Below, piece after piece: positions 41,912-51,612 of a stretch of DNA of 64,000 nt. The notes beneath the pieces were generated by a model. It was not told the origin of the DNA. It made no database searches and worked only from the letters and a program-made list of their open reading frames with translations. The stretch covers positions 372,001 to 436,000 of the forward strand of contig NZ_JACNMM010000002.1 in assembly GCF_020529025.1 (NCBI RefSeq). The letters are read 5' to 3'. This DNA is from Oceaniglobus trochenteri (lineage in GTDB: Bacteria; Pseudomonadota; Alphaproteobacteria; Rhodobacterales; Rhodobacteraceae). Position 1 is the stretch's first letter, and each line of letters opens with the position of its first letter. The translations under genes and the position numbers were made by a program.

Positions 41912-42934
41912 ATGCGTCTTACACTTCTGGCAGCCGCCGCGCTGTCCACATCCCTCACCTCCATGGCTTGGGCCGACGCCCACGGCCTGACGGTTGGCGT
42001 CAGCTGGTCCAACTTCCAGGAAGAGCGCTGGAAGACCGACGAAGCCGCCATCAAGGCCAAGCTGGACGAACTGGGCGCGAAGTACATCTCGTCCGACGCG
42101 CAGGCCTCGGCCGCCAAGCAGCTGACCGACATCGAGGCACTGATCGCGCAGGGTGCCGACGCGCTGATCATCCTGGCCATGGACAAGGACGCCATCGGCC
42201 CCGCCATCGACCAGGCCGCCGCCGAAGAAATCCCCGTCGTCGGCTATGACCGCCTGATCGAGGACGAGCGCGCCTTCTACCTGACCTTCGACAACAAGGG
42301 CGTGGGCCGCATCATCGCGCAGACCGTGGTGGATGCCGCCGGTGACGGCAACTATGCCGTGATCAAGGGCGATCCGGGCGATCCCAACGCCGCCTTCCTG
42401 CGCGAAGGCATGGAAGAGGTGATCGGCGGCATGGACGGCATCAAGGTCGTCGGCGAGAACTTCTCGGACGGCTGGAAGCCGGAGAATGCCCAGAAGAACA
42501 TGGAGCAGATCCTGACCGCCAACAACAACGAGGTGGACGCGGTTCTGGCCCAGAACGACGGCATGGCCGGTGGCGTCATCGCCGCCCTGTCGGCGCAGGG
42601 TCTGAACATCCCCGTGGGCGGCCAGGACGGCGACCTTGCCGCGCTGAACCGCGTGGCCCGTGGCACCCAGACCGTTTCGGTCTGGAAGAACAGCCGCGAT
42701 CTGGGTGGCAAGGCGGCGGAAATCGCCGTGGCCCTGGCCGGCGGAACCGAGCTGAGCGCGATCGACGGTGCCGAGGCATGGTCGGGCGGTGAGAACGGCG
42801 TGGAGATGAGCGCCATCTTCCTCGAACCCACCCCGATCACCAAGGAAACGCTGCACCTGGCCATCGACGCCGGCCACATCAGCAAGGAACAGGCCTGCGA
42901 AGGCGCGGCGGACGACGTTCCCGCCTGCAAGTAA
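41912..42934 (+). CDS. xylF: D-xylose ABC transporter, periplasmic binding protein
   Basis: This 340-residue type I sugar-binding protein has a signal peptide (residues 1-21, ending AWA). It contains VGVSWSNFQEERWKTDE, typical of XylF, then ILAMDKDAIGPAIDQAAAEEIPVVGYDRLI and AVIKGDPGDPNAAFLREGM. It captures xylose in the periplasm for XylHG. The ATG at 41912 has GGGAGG nine bases upstream; earlier in-frame codons lie in the promoter region. A strong hairpin after the stop separates it from xylH and probably keeps xylF mRNA at a higher level. Confidence 0.95.
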   Translation: MRLTLLAAAALSTSLTSMAWADAHGLTVGVSWSNFQEERWKTDEAAIKAKLDELGAKYISSDAQASAAKQLTDIEALIAQGADALIILAMDKDAIGPAIDQAAAEEIPVVGYDRLIEDERAFYLTFDNKGVGRIIAQTVVDAAGDGNYAVIKGDPGDPNAAFLREGMEEVIGGMDGIKVVGENFSDGWKPENAQKNMEQILTANNNEVDAVLAQNDGMAGGVIAALSAQGLNIPVGGQDGDLAALNRVARGTQTVSVWKNSRDLGGKAAEIAVALAGGTELSAIDGAEAWSGGENGVEMSAIFLEPTPITKETLHLAIDAGHISKEQACEGAADDVPACK

Positions 42935-42946
42935 GGCATGACCTTT

Positions 42947-42973
42947 CCGGCGCGGGGGCCTACCCCGCGCCGG
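42947..42973 (+). promoter_or_regulatory. Intercistronic stabilising hairpin between xylF and xylH
   Basis: CCGGCGCGGGG (42947-42957) and CCCCGCGCCGG (42963-42973) form a perfect 11-bp stem with loop GCCTA. It lies 12 bases after the xylF stop without a T-run. Hairpins in this place commonly protect binding-protein mRNA and attenuate read-through to the permease. Confidence 0.7.
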
Positions 42974-43083
42974 AGCAATGACAGAACCGCCGACGGCCCC
43001 CGGCCCCGCGCCCCGCGCAGCCGGACTGGCGCGCCAAGCCCGCCGCCGTTGCCCCGCAGCCCATTGCAGCGCTGGACCCATTC

Positions 43084-44406
43084 ATGACTGACACCTCGAC
43101 CCCAACCGCCACGAAACCGAAGGCGTCCGATGGGCCGTTCACGCGGTTCCTGAAGGCGACCGAACTTGACACCCGCCTGATCGGCATGGTCGGCGCACTT
43201 GCGCTGATCTGGATCGGCTTTCACCTCTACGGCGCCCTCGTGAACAATTTCGGCGCCTTCCTGACCCCGCGAAACCTGTGGAACCTGTCGGTGCAGACCT
43301 CGAGCATCGGGATCATGGCGACCGGCATGGTCCTTGTGATCATCACCCGCCACATCGACCTGTCGGTCGGGTCGGTCCTGGGCTTTTGCGCCGTGGTCAT
43401 GGGGATGCTGCAGGTCTATATCCTGCCGCCGCTCCTTGGCCTGGGCCACCCGCTGATCTGGATCATCGCGGCCCTTGCGGGCATGCTGACCGGCGCCATC
43501 GTCGGCGCGATCCAGGGATCGCTGATCGCCTACCTGAAGATCCCGGCCTTCATCGTGACGCTGGGCGGATTGCTGGTCTGGCGCGGCGCGGCCTTCCTGG
43601 TCGCCCGGGGCGAGACGATTTCGCCCGTGGATGAAACCTTTGCCCTCCTGGGCGGTGGCCCTTACGGCGCCATCGGTTCGACCGGAAGCTGGATCGTCGG
43701 CGGGCTGGCCTGTGCCGCCGCCATCTTCCTGACGCTGAACGGCCGGCGCCAACGGCGCAAGTTCAAGTTCGCGCTGCGCCCGGTCTGGGCCGACACCTTC
43801 CTGGCCACCCTGGGCTGTGCCGTCGCCATCGGTGCCGTTCTGCTGGTCAACGCCTATCCCTGGCCCAAGGGAATCGTGCGCCAGTATACCGAACGTCAGG
43901 GCATCGAGATGCCCGAGGGCGGGCTGTTCATCAGCCACGGCTTTGCCATCCCGGTTCTGATCCTGGTGGCGGTGGGCATCCTGATGACCATCCTTCTGAA
44001 CCGCACCCGGTTCGGCCGCTATGTCTTTGCCATCGGCGGCAACCCCGAGGCGGCGGAACTGGCCGGCATCAACACCCGCCTGATGACGGTGAAGATCTTC
44101 TCGCTCATGGGGTTTTTGGCCGGTCTGTCGGCCGTGGTCGCCTCGGCCCGCCTGAACAGCGCCACCAACGCGCTGGGAACGCTGGACGAACTCTACGTCA
44201 TCGCCGCCGCCGTCATCGGAGGCACGTCGCTGGCCGGCGGGGTCGGAACGATCTATGGCGCGATCCTGGGTGCCCTTGTCATGCAAAGCCTGCAAACCGG
44301 CATGGTGCTGATCGGCTTTGACGCCGCGATCCAGCAGATCGTCGTCGGCTCGGTCCTCGTGCTGGCCGTCTGGCTCGACATTCTTTACCGCCGCAAATCG
44401 AAGTGA
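43084..44406 (+). CDS. xylH: D-xylose ABC transporter, permease
   Basis: The 440-residue membrane protein belongs to the RbsC/XylH permease family. It has about ten hydrophobic helices, the segment [25 protein letters not shown] near residues 77-101, and the EAA-like loop [17 protein letters not shown] near residue 318. An insert near residues 220-290 ([20 protein letters not shown] onward) is characteristic of XylH rather than RbsC. It forms the membrane channel with XylG and receives xylose from XylF. The start is preceded by only a weak ribosome binding site, consistent with lower expression than xylF. Confidence 0.94.
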   Translation: MTDTSTPTATKPKASDGPFTRFLKATELDTRLIGMVGALALIWIGFHLYGALVNNFGAFLTPRNLWNLSVQTSSIGIMATGMVLVIITRHIDLSVGSVLGFCAVVMGMLQVYILPPLLGLGHPLIWIIAALAGMLTGAIVGAIQGSLIAYLKIPAFIVTLGGLLVWRGAAFLVARGETISPVDETFALLGGGPYGAIGSTGSWIVGGLACAAAIFLTLNGRRQRRKFKFALRPVWADTFLATLGCAVAIGAVLLVNAYPWPKGIVRQYTERQGIEMPEGGLFISHGFAIPVLILVAVGILMTILLNRTRFGRYVFAIGGNPEAAELAGINTRLMTVKIFSLMGFLAGLSAVVASARLNSATNALGTLDELYVIAAAVIGGTSLAGGVGTIYGAILGALVMQSLQTGMVLIGFDAAIQQIVVGSVLVLAVWLDILYRRKSK

Positions 44407-44414
44407 GGCCCGAG

Positions 44415-45176
44415 ATGGAAAACACCGGAACCCCCCTGGTCGAGATGCGCGACATCTCGATCGCCTTCGGCGGCATCAAGGCCGTCGATCACGTCAGCGT
44501 CGATCTTTACCCCGGCGAAGTCGTCGGCCTTCTGGGCCACAACGGCGCGGGCAAGTCGACCCTGATCAAATGCCTGTCGGGCGCCTATCAGGCCGATGCG
44601 GGCGAAATCCACGTCAACGGCCAGAAGGTCGAGATCAACAACCCCCGCGACGCCCGCAGCCACAACATCGAGACGATCTATCAGACGCTGGCGCTGGCCG
44701 ATAACCTGGATGCCGCCTCGAACCTCTTCCTGGGGCGCGAGCTCGTGACGCCCACCGGATTTCTGGACGATGCCCAGATGGAGGCGGAAACCCGCAAGAT
44801 CATGCATCGCCTGAACCCCAACTTCCAGAAATTCGCCGACCCGGTGTCGGCGCTTTCGGGCGGTCAGCGGCAATCGGTGGCCATCGCGCGGGCGGTCTAT
44901 TTCAACGCCAAGATCCTGATCATGGACGAACCCACCGCCGCCCTGGGCCCGCAGGAAACCAAGATGGTTTCCGAACTGGTGCAAGAGCTCAAGCGCCAGG
45001 GCCTGGGCATCTTCCTGATCAGCCACGATATTCACGACGTGATGGAATTGTGCGACAGGGTATCGGTGATGAAGAACGGTCAGCTGGTCGGCACCGAGAA
45101 GGTATCGGACGTGACCGATGACGAAATCCTGGGAATGATCATCCTGGGCAAGAAACCGGAGCGAAGCGCCGCATGA
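44415..45176 (+). CDS. xylG: D-xylose ABC transporter, ATP-binding protein (single domain)
   Basis: The 253-residue ATPase has Walker [10 protein letters not shown] near residue 42, the Q-loop region [10 protein letters not shown], signature L-S-G-G-Q-R-Q and Walker [14 protein letters not shown]. coli XylG has two fused nucleotide-binding domains; this one has a single domain, as in many alphaproteobacterial sugar importers, and presumably acts as a homodimer. The ATG at 44415 was preferred; a GTG four codons earlier, overlapping the xylH end, is possible. It ends in ATGA overlap with xylB. Confidence 0.93.
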   Translation: MENTGTPLVEMRDISIAFGGIKAVDHVSVDLYPGEVVGLLGHNGAGKSTLIKCLSGAYQADAGEIHVNGQKVEINNPRDARSHNIETIYQTLALADNLDAASNLFLGRELVTPTGFLDDAQMEAETRKIMHRLNPNFQKFADPVSALSGGQRQSVAIARAVYFNAKILIMDEPTAALGPQETKMVSELVQELKRQGLGIFLISHDIHDVMELCDRVSVMKNGQLVGTEKVSDVTDDEILGMIILGKKPERSAA

Positions 45177-46612
45177 GCAAGTATATTGGCCTGGACCTTG
45201 GCACATCCTCGCTGAAGGCGATCCTGATCGACGAAGATCAGACCGTCCTGGCCGAACATACGGTGCCGCTGAGCGTTCAGCGGCCCCATGACGGCTGGTC
45301 GGAACAGGACGCGGCAAGCTGGGAAAGCGCCGCGTCCGACGCCCTGCAGGCGCTGCGCCAGAAGAACGACTGTTCCGGCGTGGCCGGGATGGGGCTGGCC
45401 GGGCACATGCACGGCGCCACCCTGATCGACGATGCCGACAGCCCCCTGCGCCCCTGCATGCTGTGGAACGACACCCGAAGCGCGCGCCAGGCGGCGGCGA
45501 TGGATGCCGATCCGCGGTTCCGAGAGATCACCGGCAACATCGTCTTTCCGGGCTTCACGGCGCCCAAGGTGGATTGGGTGCGCGAAAACGAACCCGAGAC
45601 GTTCGACAAGATCGCCAAGGTGCTTCTGCCCAAGGATTACCTGCGGATGTACCTGACCGGCGAACATGTGTCGGAGATGTCCGACGCCGCTGGCACCGCC
45701 TGGCTGGATACCGGCGCGCGGGATTGGTCCGACGACCTTCTCGCCGCCTGCCACCTGTCGCGCGACCGCATGCCAAGGCTGGTGGAAGGGTCGCAGATGT
45801 CGGGACATCTGCGCGACAAGCTGGCGGTGCAGTGGGATCTGCCCGGCATGGTCGTGGCCGGGGGCGCGGGCGACAATGCCGCCGCCGCCATCGGCGCGGG
45901 GGTGGTGCGGGACGGCACCGCCTTCCTGTCGCTGGGCACCTCGGGGGTGCTGTTTGCCGCCAACGACGGATACCGCCCCGATCCGGCGACGGCCGTGCAT
46001 ACCTTCTGCCACGCCGTGCCGGGGACGTGGCACCAGATGGGGGTGATCCTGGCCGCCACCGACGCGCTGCAATGGCTGTCGCGCCTTACCGGAAAATCGG
46101 CGGCCGAGCTGACGGGCGATCTTGGCGACCTGCGCGCGCCGGGGCGCACGCTGTTCCTGCCCTATCTCGGGGGCGAACGCACACCCCACAACGACGCCGC
46201 CATGCGCGGGCAGTTCCTGCACCTTGACCACGCGACCGACGCCCGCGAGGCCGCGCGCGCCGTGCTCGAGGGTGTCGCCTTTGCCTTTGCCGACAGCCGC
46301 GATGCCCTGGCCGCCACCGGCACCACCATCGAGCGCGCGCTGGCCATGGGGGGCGGGACGAAATCCGACTATTGGCTGCGCACCATTGCCACGGCGCTGA
46401 ACATCACCCTGGATCTGCCCGAGGCGGGCGATTACGGCGCCGCCCTGGGGGCGGCCCGCCTGGGCATGATGGCCGCCACGGGTGCGGGCATGGAGATTGC
46501 CAGCCAGCCCCCCATCGCGCGCTCTGTCGCGCCTGACACGGCCCTCGTGGCCGCTTTCGCCGATCAGCACGAACGCTACCGTGCTGCCTACTCCCTCCTG
46601 AAGGACCACTGA
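45173..46612 (+). CDS. xylB: Xylulokinase
   Basis: The 479-residue FGGY-family kinase phosphorylates D-xylulose to xylulose 5-phosphate for the pentose phosphate pathway. It has the N-terminal phosphate loop [17 protein letters not shown], the substrate region [25 protein letters not shown] in the second domain, and the adenosine motif [19 protein letters not shown]. Start and stop fit the operon: ATGA overlap with xylG and two bases to xylA. Confidence 0.95.
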   Translation: MSKYIGLDLGTSSLKAILIDEDQTVLAEHTVPLSVQRPHDGWSEQDAASWESAASDALQALRQKNDCSGVAGMGLAGHMHGATLIDDADSPLRPCMLWNDTRSARQAAAMDADPRFREITGNIVFPGFTAPKVDWVRENEPETFDKIAKVLLPKDYLRMYLTGEHVSEMSDAAGTAWLDTGARDWSDDLLAACHLSRDRMPRLVEGSQMSGHLRDKLAVQWDLPGMVVAGGAGDNAAAAIGAGVVRDGTAFLSLGTSGVLFAANDGYRPDPATAVHTFCHAVPGTWHQMGVILAATDALQWLSRLTGKSAAELTGDLGDLRAPGRTLFLPYLGGERTPHNDAAMRGQFLHLDHATDAREAARAVLEGVAFAFADSRDALAATGTTIERALAMGGGTKSDYWLRTIATALNITLDLPEAGDYGAALGAARLGMMAATGAGMEIASQPPIARSVAPDTALVAAFADQHERYRAAYSLLKDH

Positions 46613-46614
46613 AA

Positions 46615-47913
46615 ATGAGCTATTTCGACGGGATCGATCCGGTCAAATTCACCGGAACCGACACCACTACCGACCTTGGCTTCCGCCACTACAACCCGGA
46701 CGAGACGGTCATGGGCAAGCGGATGGAAGACCACCTGCGCTTTTCCTGCGCCTGGTGGCACTCCTTCGCCTGGGAGGGCGGCGATCCCTTCGGCGGGCGC
46801 ACCTTCGACCGTCCCTGGTTCGGAAACGACATGGCCGCCGCCAAGCTGAAGGCCGACAATGCCTTCGATCTTTTCCGCATCCTGGGCCTGCCCTATTTCT
46901 GCTGGCACGATGCCGATATCCGCCCCGACGGCGACAGCTTTGCCGAGAACGCCCGCAACCTGGCCGAGATCGCGGACTACATCGGCGAGAAGATGGAAAG
47001 CTCGGGGATGAAGTGCCTTTGGGGTACTGCCAACCTGTTCAGCCACCGCCGGTTCATGTCGGGGGCGGCCACCAACCCCGACCCCGAGGTTTACGCATGG
47101 TCGGCCGCGACGGTGAAAACCTGCATGGACGCCACGATGAAGATGGGCGGCGAGAACTATGTTCTCTGGGGTGGGCGCGAGGGATATGAAACCCTGCTGA
47201 ACACCGACCTCGGGCAAGAGGCCGAACAGGCCGGCGCCTTCCTGAACCGCGTGGTGGAATACAAGCACAAGATCGGCTTCAAGGGCGCGATCCTGATCGA
47301 GCCCAAACCCCAGGAACCCACCAAGCACCAGTACGATTACGACGTCGCCACGGTCTATGGCTTCCTCAAGCGGTTCGGCCTGGAAAAGGAAGTACAGGTC
47401 AACATCGAACAGGGCCACGCGATCCTGGCCGGCCATTCCTTCGAACATGAACTGGCGATGGCGGCATCGCTGGGCATCTTCGGGTCGATCGACATGAACC
47501 GCAACGATTACCAGTCGGGCTGGGACACCGACCAGTTCCCCGACAATCCGCGCGAGGCGGCCCTGGCCTATTACGAGGTTCTGAAGGCCGGCGGTTTCAA
47601 GACCGGCGGCACCAACTTCGATGCCAAGCTGCGCCGCCAATCGCTTGACCCGGTCGATCTGGTGGCGGCCCATGTGGGCGGCATGGATGTCTGCGCGCGC
47701 GGCCTGAAGGCGGCGGCGGCCATGCTGAGCGACGGCGCGCTGGAAGACGCCCGCGCCGAACGCTACGCCGGCTGGGCCACGGAGGAAGGCAAGGCCCTGC
47801 TGGGCCGGTCGCTGGACGACATCCACGACCAGGTGATCGAATCCGACATCCGCCCCGAGCCGCGTTCGGGCCGCCAGGAGATCCTGGAAAACATCGTGTC
47901 GCGCTATATCTGA
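46615..47913 (+). CDS. xylA: Xylose isomerase
   Basis: XylA converts D-xylose to D-xylulose with two divalent metal ions. The 432-residue TIM-barrel protein has the catalytic His98 in [25 protein letters not shown] near residues 182-197, [18 protein letters not shown] with metal ligands, NIEQGHA, and [20 protein letters not shown] near the C-terminal third. The length is normal for the long (class II) type. It closes the xyl operon and is followed by a strong hairpin. Confidence 0.97.
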   Translation: MSYFDGIDPVKFTGTDTTTDLGFRHYNPDETVMGKRMEDHLRFSCAWWHSFAWEGGDPFGGRTFDRPWFGNDMAAAKLKADNAFDLFRILGLPYFCWHDADIRPDGDSFAENARNLAEIADYIGEKMESSGMKCLWGTANLFSHRRFMSGAATNPDPEVYAWSAATVKTCMDATMKMGGENYVLWGGREGYETLLNTDLGQEAEQAGAFLNRVVEYKHKIGFKGAILIEPKPQEPTKHQYDYDVATVYGFLKRFGLEKEVQVNIEQGHAILAGHSFEHELAMAASLGIFGSIDMNRNDYQSGWDTDQFPDNPREAALAYYEVLKAGGFKTGGTNFDAKLRRQSLDPVDLVAAHVGGMDVCARGLKAAAAMLSDGALEDARAERYAGWATEEGKALLGRSLDDIHDQVIESDIRPEPRSGRQEILENIVSRYI

Positions 47914-47920
47914 GCGCGCT

Positions 47921-47950
47921 GCGCGGGGCGCCCCGAAAAGCGCCCCGCGC
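47921..47950 (+). terminator. Hairpin after xylA
   Basis: GCGCGGGGCGC (47921-47931) and GCGCCCCGCGC (47940-47950) make a perfect 11-bp stem around CCCGAAAA. It starts eight bases after the xylA stop and probably ends the xyl operon or protects the transcript end. No T-run follows, and the remaining 240 bases before gpsA show no other clear signal. Confidence 0.65.
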
Positions 47951-48189
47951 CCAGGCCTTCCTGCATAATATCGGCCCCGGCCAGCAAGTTTTTGGCCTGC
48001 CGGGCGCAAGGGGCGCCCGACCAGGTCGCGCCCCTGTTCGCCCTGCAAATCCCCGTTTGGTGGCAAATTTCGAAAATCTGTGCCAGTGTCCGCCCAGGGC
48101 GCCGGAATTTCTGCACCGCAGCGGGGAACTTTGCGCCTGCGGCAAGCGTTGCCGACGCACAGGTTGCTGTCCCAGCATCAGGAGTTCAT

Positions 48190-49332
48190 GTGACAAACCC
48201 GCCGTTCGATCAGACCCGCCCCTCGCTTCAGGCCCGCCCCTATGGCACCATCGCCGTTCTGGGCGCCGGGGCCTGGGGGTCCGCCCTTGCCACCGTCGCG
48301 CGGCGGGCGGGGCGGAGTGTGCGACTGTGGGGCCGCGACGCTTCGGTGATCGACGACATCAACGCCAACGGACGCAACGAACGCTTCCTTCCCGGGATCG
48401 ACCTGGCCCCCGGGATCGTTGGCACCACCGATCTTGCCGCCGCCCTGGACGGTGCCGAGGCGGTGCTGATCGTCATTCCCTCGATCGCGATCCGCGAAAT
48501 GTGTCAGATGATCGCCCCGATGATCGGCACGGGCGTTCCCGTCGCCGTCTGCGCGAAAGGGATCGAGGAAGGAACCGGTTACCTCATGGGCCATATCGCG
48601 GCCGAGGAACTTGGCAACCACCCCGTGGGCGTGATTTCCGGCCCCACATTCGCCGATGAAACGGCCCTTGGCCATTTCACCGCCGCGACCGTCGCCTTCA
48701 ACTTCCGCTATGCCGACCGCCTGGCCCCCATGGACAGCCCCGCCGCCCGGCTTGCCGTTTCGATGAGCACGCCGTCCTTTCGCACCTATATCTCCGACGA
48801 TCTGGTGGGGGTCGAGATCGGCGGCGCGGTCAAGAACGTGATCGCCATTGCCTGTGGCATGATGACGGGCGCCGGTTTCGCCAAGAACACCCGCGCCGCC
48901 CTGATCACCCGGGGCATGGATGAAATGAAGCGCCTGGCCGAGGCCCTGGGCGGGCAGCGCGAAACCGTCACCGGCCTGTCGGGCGCGGGCGATCTGACAC
49001 TGACCTGTTCGTCGGACAGTTCGCGCAACATGTCGCTGGGCACCCAGTTGGGCGCGGGCATCCCGCGCAGCGAATGTTTCGAGGGCCGGCCCGTCGTGGT
49101 CGAGGGTGAGATGAACGCCATCTCGGTGACCGACCTCGCCCGCAGGCTTCGCGTGTCCATGCCGATCTGCGAGGCCGTGCGCCACATCCTGCACGATGGC
49201 GCCGATCTCAAGGACACCTTCGCGCGCATGTGGTCCTCGCCCATCGAATCCGAACCGCGCGCCATGGGGCTATCGCTCAACCATCCCTCGGCGCGCCTTC
49301 CCGAAACTCCGATTGACGAGATTGCGACTTGA
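48190..49332 (+). CDS. gpsA: NAD(P)-dependent glycerol-3-phosphate dehydrogenase of the glucosylglycerol operon
   Basis: The 380-residue GpsA-type enzyme reduces dihydroxyacetone phosphate to sn-glycerol 3-phosphate. It shows the Rossmann motif V-L-G-A-G-A-W-G-S-A-L-A near residues 23-34, KGIEEGTG, ISGPTFADE, and the catalytic-domain segment VGVEIGGAVKNVIAIACGM. It is about 40 residues longer than housekeeping GpsA. The start is a GTG with AGGAG eight bases upstream. It is followed, with overlap, by a HAD phosphatase and glucosylglycerol-phosphate synthase. It therefore looks like a pathway-dedicated copy supplying glycerol 3-phosphate for osmolyte synthesis rather than phospholipids. Confidence 0.9.
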   Translation: MTNPPFDQTRPSLQARPYGTIAVLGAGAWGSALATVARRAGRSVRLWGRDASVIDDINANGRNERFLPGIDLAPGIVGTTDLAAALDGAEAVLIVIPSIAIREMCQMIAPMIGTGVPVAVCAKGIEEGTGYLMGHIAAEELGNHPVGVISGPTFADETALGHFTAATVAFNFRYADRLAPMDSPAARLAVSMSTPSFRTYISDDLVGVEIGGAVKNVIAIACGMMTGAGFAKNTRAALITRGMDEMKRLAEALGGQRETVTGLSGAGDLTLTCSSDSSRNMSLGTQLGAGIPRSECFEGRPVVVEGEMNAISVTDLARRLRVSMPICEAVRHILHDGADLKDTFARMWSSPIESEPRAMGLSLNHPSARLPETPIDEIAT

Positions 49333-50093
49333 ACACCGACCTTATCGAGAAACCGATTTCCGCCAAGCAGTTCGTTCTGGCCACCGATCTTGACGGCACC
49401 TTCCTTGGCGGCACCGAAGACGACCGCAAGCGCCTGTACGACTGGATCGAGGGCAACCGCGATACCGTGGGCCTGATCTTCGTCACCGGGCGCGACCCCC
49501 GCTTCATCGAGGGCATGTGCGCCGATGGCCTGCCCTGGCCCGAATACGTGGTGGGCGATGTGGGCACCACCATCGCCCAGGTGATCGACGGCAAGGTCAC
49601 ACCCATCGCCGAGCTGGAAACCGAGATTTCGCGCCGCTGGGGCGATTCCGGCGCGCGTGTGCGGGCGGCGCTGGAGTCGGCCCCCGGGCTGACCCTGCAA
49701 GACACCGAGTTCCGCTATCGTGTCAGCTATGACTATGCCCCCGACAGCTTTGACCCCACCGCCCATGACACGATCAGCGACATGGGGCTGGACGTTCTGG
49801 TGTCGGATGAACGCTATTTCGATGTCCTGCCCAGGGGGATCAGCAAGGGGCCATCAATCCGGCTTCTGGCCGAACACCTGGGCATCGACACGGCGCGGCT
49901 TCTGGTGGCTGGCGACACGATGAACGATTACTCGATGCTGGCCCTCGGCCTGCCTGCGGTGGCCGTGGGCGGGTCGGAACCCGCCCTGCTGGCCCGGCTT
50001 GAGGGCCAGGATCACGTCCACCGCGCCGAAGCCATCGGCGCCGCCGGGATCATCGAGGCGATCCGCGCCCTGAACCTGCATCCGAACATCTGA
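49329..50093 (+). CDS. HAD-family phosphatase, probable glucosylglycerol-phosphate phosphatase
   Basis: The 254-residue protein is a Cof/sucrose-phosphatase-type HAD enzyme. Motif I is A-T-D-L-D-G-T-F at about residues 18-25, the threonine motif lies in F-V-T-G-R-D-P, the lysine is near GISKGPSIRLL, and motif IV is V-A-G-D-T-M-N-D-Y. Placed between gpsA and the glucosylglycerol-phosphate synthase gene, it should remove the phosphate to give glucosylglycerol. The start appears to be a TTG overlapping the gpsA stop (TTGA); no in-frame ATG occurs before motif I, which makes coupled initiation likely. Confidence 0.85.
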   Translation: MNTDLIEKPISAKQFVLATDLDGTFLGGTEDDRKRLYDWIEGNRDTVGLIFVTGRDPRFIEGMCADGLPWPEYVVGDVGTTIAQVIDGKVTPIAELETEISRRWGDSGARVRAALESAPGLTLQDTEFRYRVSYDYAPDSFDPTAHDTISDMGLDVLVSDERYFDVLPRGISKGPSIRLLAEHLGIDTARLLVAGDTMNDYSMLALGLPAVAVGGSEPALLARLEGQDHVHRAEAIGAAGIIEAIRALNLHPNI

Positions 50094-50103
50094 AGGAAGC
50101 CCA

Positions 50104-51612
50104 ATGTCATCCGATCTGGTCATCGTCTATCACCGGCAACCCTATGAAGAGGTTGAGGAAAACGGGAAGATCGTTTTCAAGGAGAATTCCAGCCCAAATG
50201 GCATTGTCCCGACATTGAAAAGTTTCTTTGGCGGGGTCGATCATGGCGCATGGGTGGCCTGGAAGCTGGCCGAAGACACCAGCAACCCGGGCTTTGAACA
50301 GGTGGTCGAGATTTCCGACAGCTATGGCGATTATTCCGTCTCGCGGCTGCCGCTGACCGCCGACCAGGTGCGCGAATTCTATCACGTCACCAGCAAAGAG
50401 GCCTTCTGGCCGATCCTGCACAATTTCCGCGAGCGCTATAACTATGACCCGGTGGACTGGCCCAATTTCCGGCAGGTCAACTGGGCCTTCGCCGAGGCCG
50501 CCGCCGCCGAGGCCGCGCCGGGCGCCGTGGTCTGGGTGCATGATTACAACCTCTGGCTTGTGCCCGGATACCTGCGCCAGATGCGCCCCGATGTGCGGAT
50601 CGCCTTCTTTCACCACACCCCCTTCCCCGCCGCCGACATGTTCAACGTGTTGCCCTGGCGCAAGGAGATCGTCGGCAGCCTTCTGGCCTGCGATGTCGTG
50701 GGCTTTCACATCCCGCGCTATTCGTCGAACTTCGTTTCGGTCGCGCGGTCGCTGTTCGACGTCGACGAGATTGTCCGCGAGAGGGTGGAAGAGGATTTCA
50801 TATCGGAAGGCACCGCGCTGACCGAACGCAGCGTGCCCATCGAACTGGTTCACAATGGGCGCCGGGTGCATATCAGCACGGCGCCGGTGGGTGTGGATGT
50901 GGACTACATCCTCAAACAGTCGGACCGCCCCGAAACCGCCACCAAGGTGGAAGAGATCAAGGCCGAGATGGGCGACCGCCAGCTTATCCTGTCGGTGGGC
51001 CGCACCGATTACACCAAGGGCGGCGTCGACCAGTTGGAGAGTTTCGGGCGCATCCTGCGCGACAACCCCGACCTGCGGGGCAAGGTGCGGCTGATGCATG
51101 TCTCGGTCAGCGCCAACCGCAACATGACCGCCTATGCCGAGGTGCAGGACGCCATCGAACAGACCGCCGGGCGGATCAACGGCCAGTACGGCACCTTCGA
51201 CTGGACGCCCATCGCCCTGATCTCGCGCGCCGTGCCGTTCTCCGAGCTTGTGGCCTATTACCGCGCCGCCGACGTGGCCTGGATCACGCCGCTGGCCGAC
51301 GGGATGAACCTGGTCTGCAAGGAATATGTCGCCGCGCGTACCGATGGCGACGGCGTTCTGGTGCTGTCGGAATTCGCGGGTGCGGCCGTCGAGATGGGCT
51401 CGGCCGTCATCACCAACGCCTATTCGCACCGGTCGATGGACAGCGCGATCCTGACCGCCCTGAGGATGCCCGAACAGGAACGCCGCCAGCGCATGTCGCT
51501 GCTGCGCAATGTCGTGCAGAAATACGACATCCGCGCCTGGGGCCGGATGCAGAAAGAGGCCTTCGACAAGGCCGCGGAAACGGCGAAAGAGCGCGACGCC
51601 TCAAGGGTCTGA
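50104..51612 (+). CDS. ggpS: Glucosylglycerol-phosphate synthase
   Basis: The 502-residue GT20 glycosyltransferase joins ADP-glucose and glycerol 3-phosphate. Its opening ([18 protein letters not shown] then [15 protein letters not shown]) and [17 protein letters not shown] resemble cyanobacterial GgpS more than OtsA. OtsA normally has a GGL loop where this protein has [36 protein letters not shown] and the donor site [13 protein letters not shown] are present. The product is the osmolyte precursor 2-O-glucosylglycerol phosphate. AAGGAAG precedes the ATG. It ends 12 bases inside the converging membrane-protein gene. Confidence 0.9.
   Translation: MSSDLVIVYHRQPYEEVEENGKIVFKENSSPNGIVPTLKSFFGGVDHGAWVAWKLAEDTSNPGFEQVVEISDSYGDYSVSRLPLTADQVREFYHVTSKEAFWPILHNFRERYNYDPVDWPNFRQVNWAFAEAAAAEAAPGAVVWVHDYNLWLVPGYLRQMRPDVRIAFFHHTPFPAADMFNVLPWRKEIVGSLLACDVVGFHIPRYSSNFVSVARSLFDVDEIVRERVEEDFISEGTALTERSVPIELVHNGRRVHISTAPVGVDVDYILKQSDRPETATKVEEIKAEMGDRQLILSVGRTDYTKGGVDQLESFGRILRDNPDLRGKVRLMHVSVSANRNMTAYAEVQDAIEQTAGRINGQYGTFDWTPIALISRAVPFSELVAYYRAADVAWITPLADGMNLVCKEYVAARTDGDGVLVLSEFAGAAVEMGSAVITNAYSHRSMDSAILTALRMPEQERRQRMSLLRNVVQKYDIRAWGRMQKEAFDKAAETAKERDASRV

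Noticed and set aside
49329-51612. OtsB/OtsA trehalose synthesis pair
   Set aside because: The N-terminus and motif order of the transferase match GgpS better ([25 protein letters not shown]), and a glycerol-3-phosphate dehydrogenase is coupled upstream, which fits glucosylglycerol.
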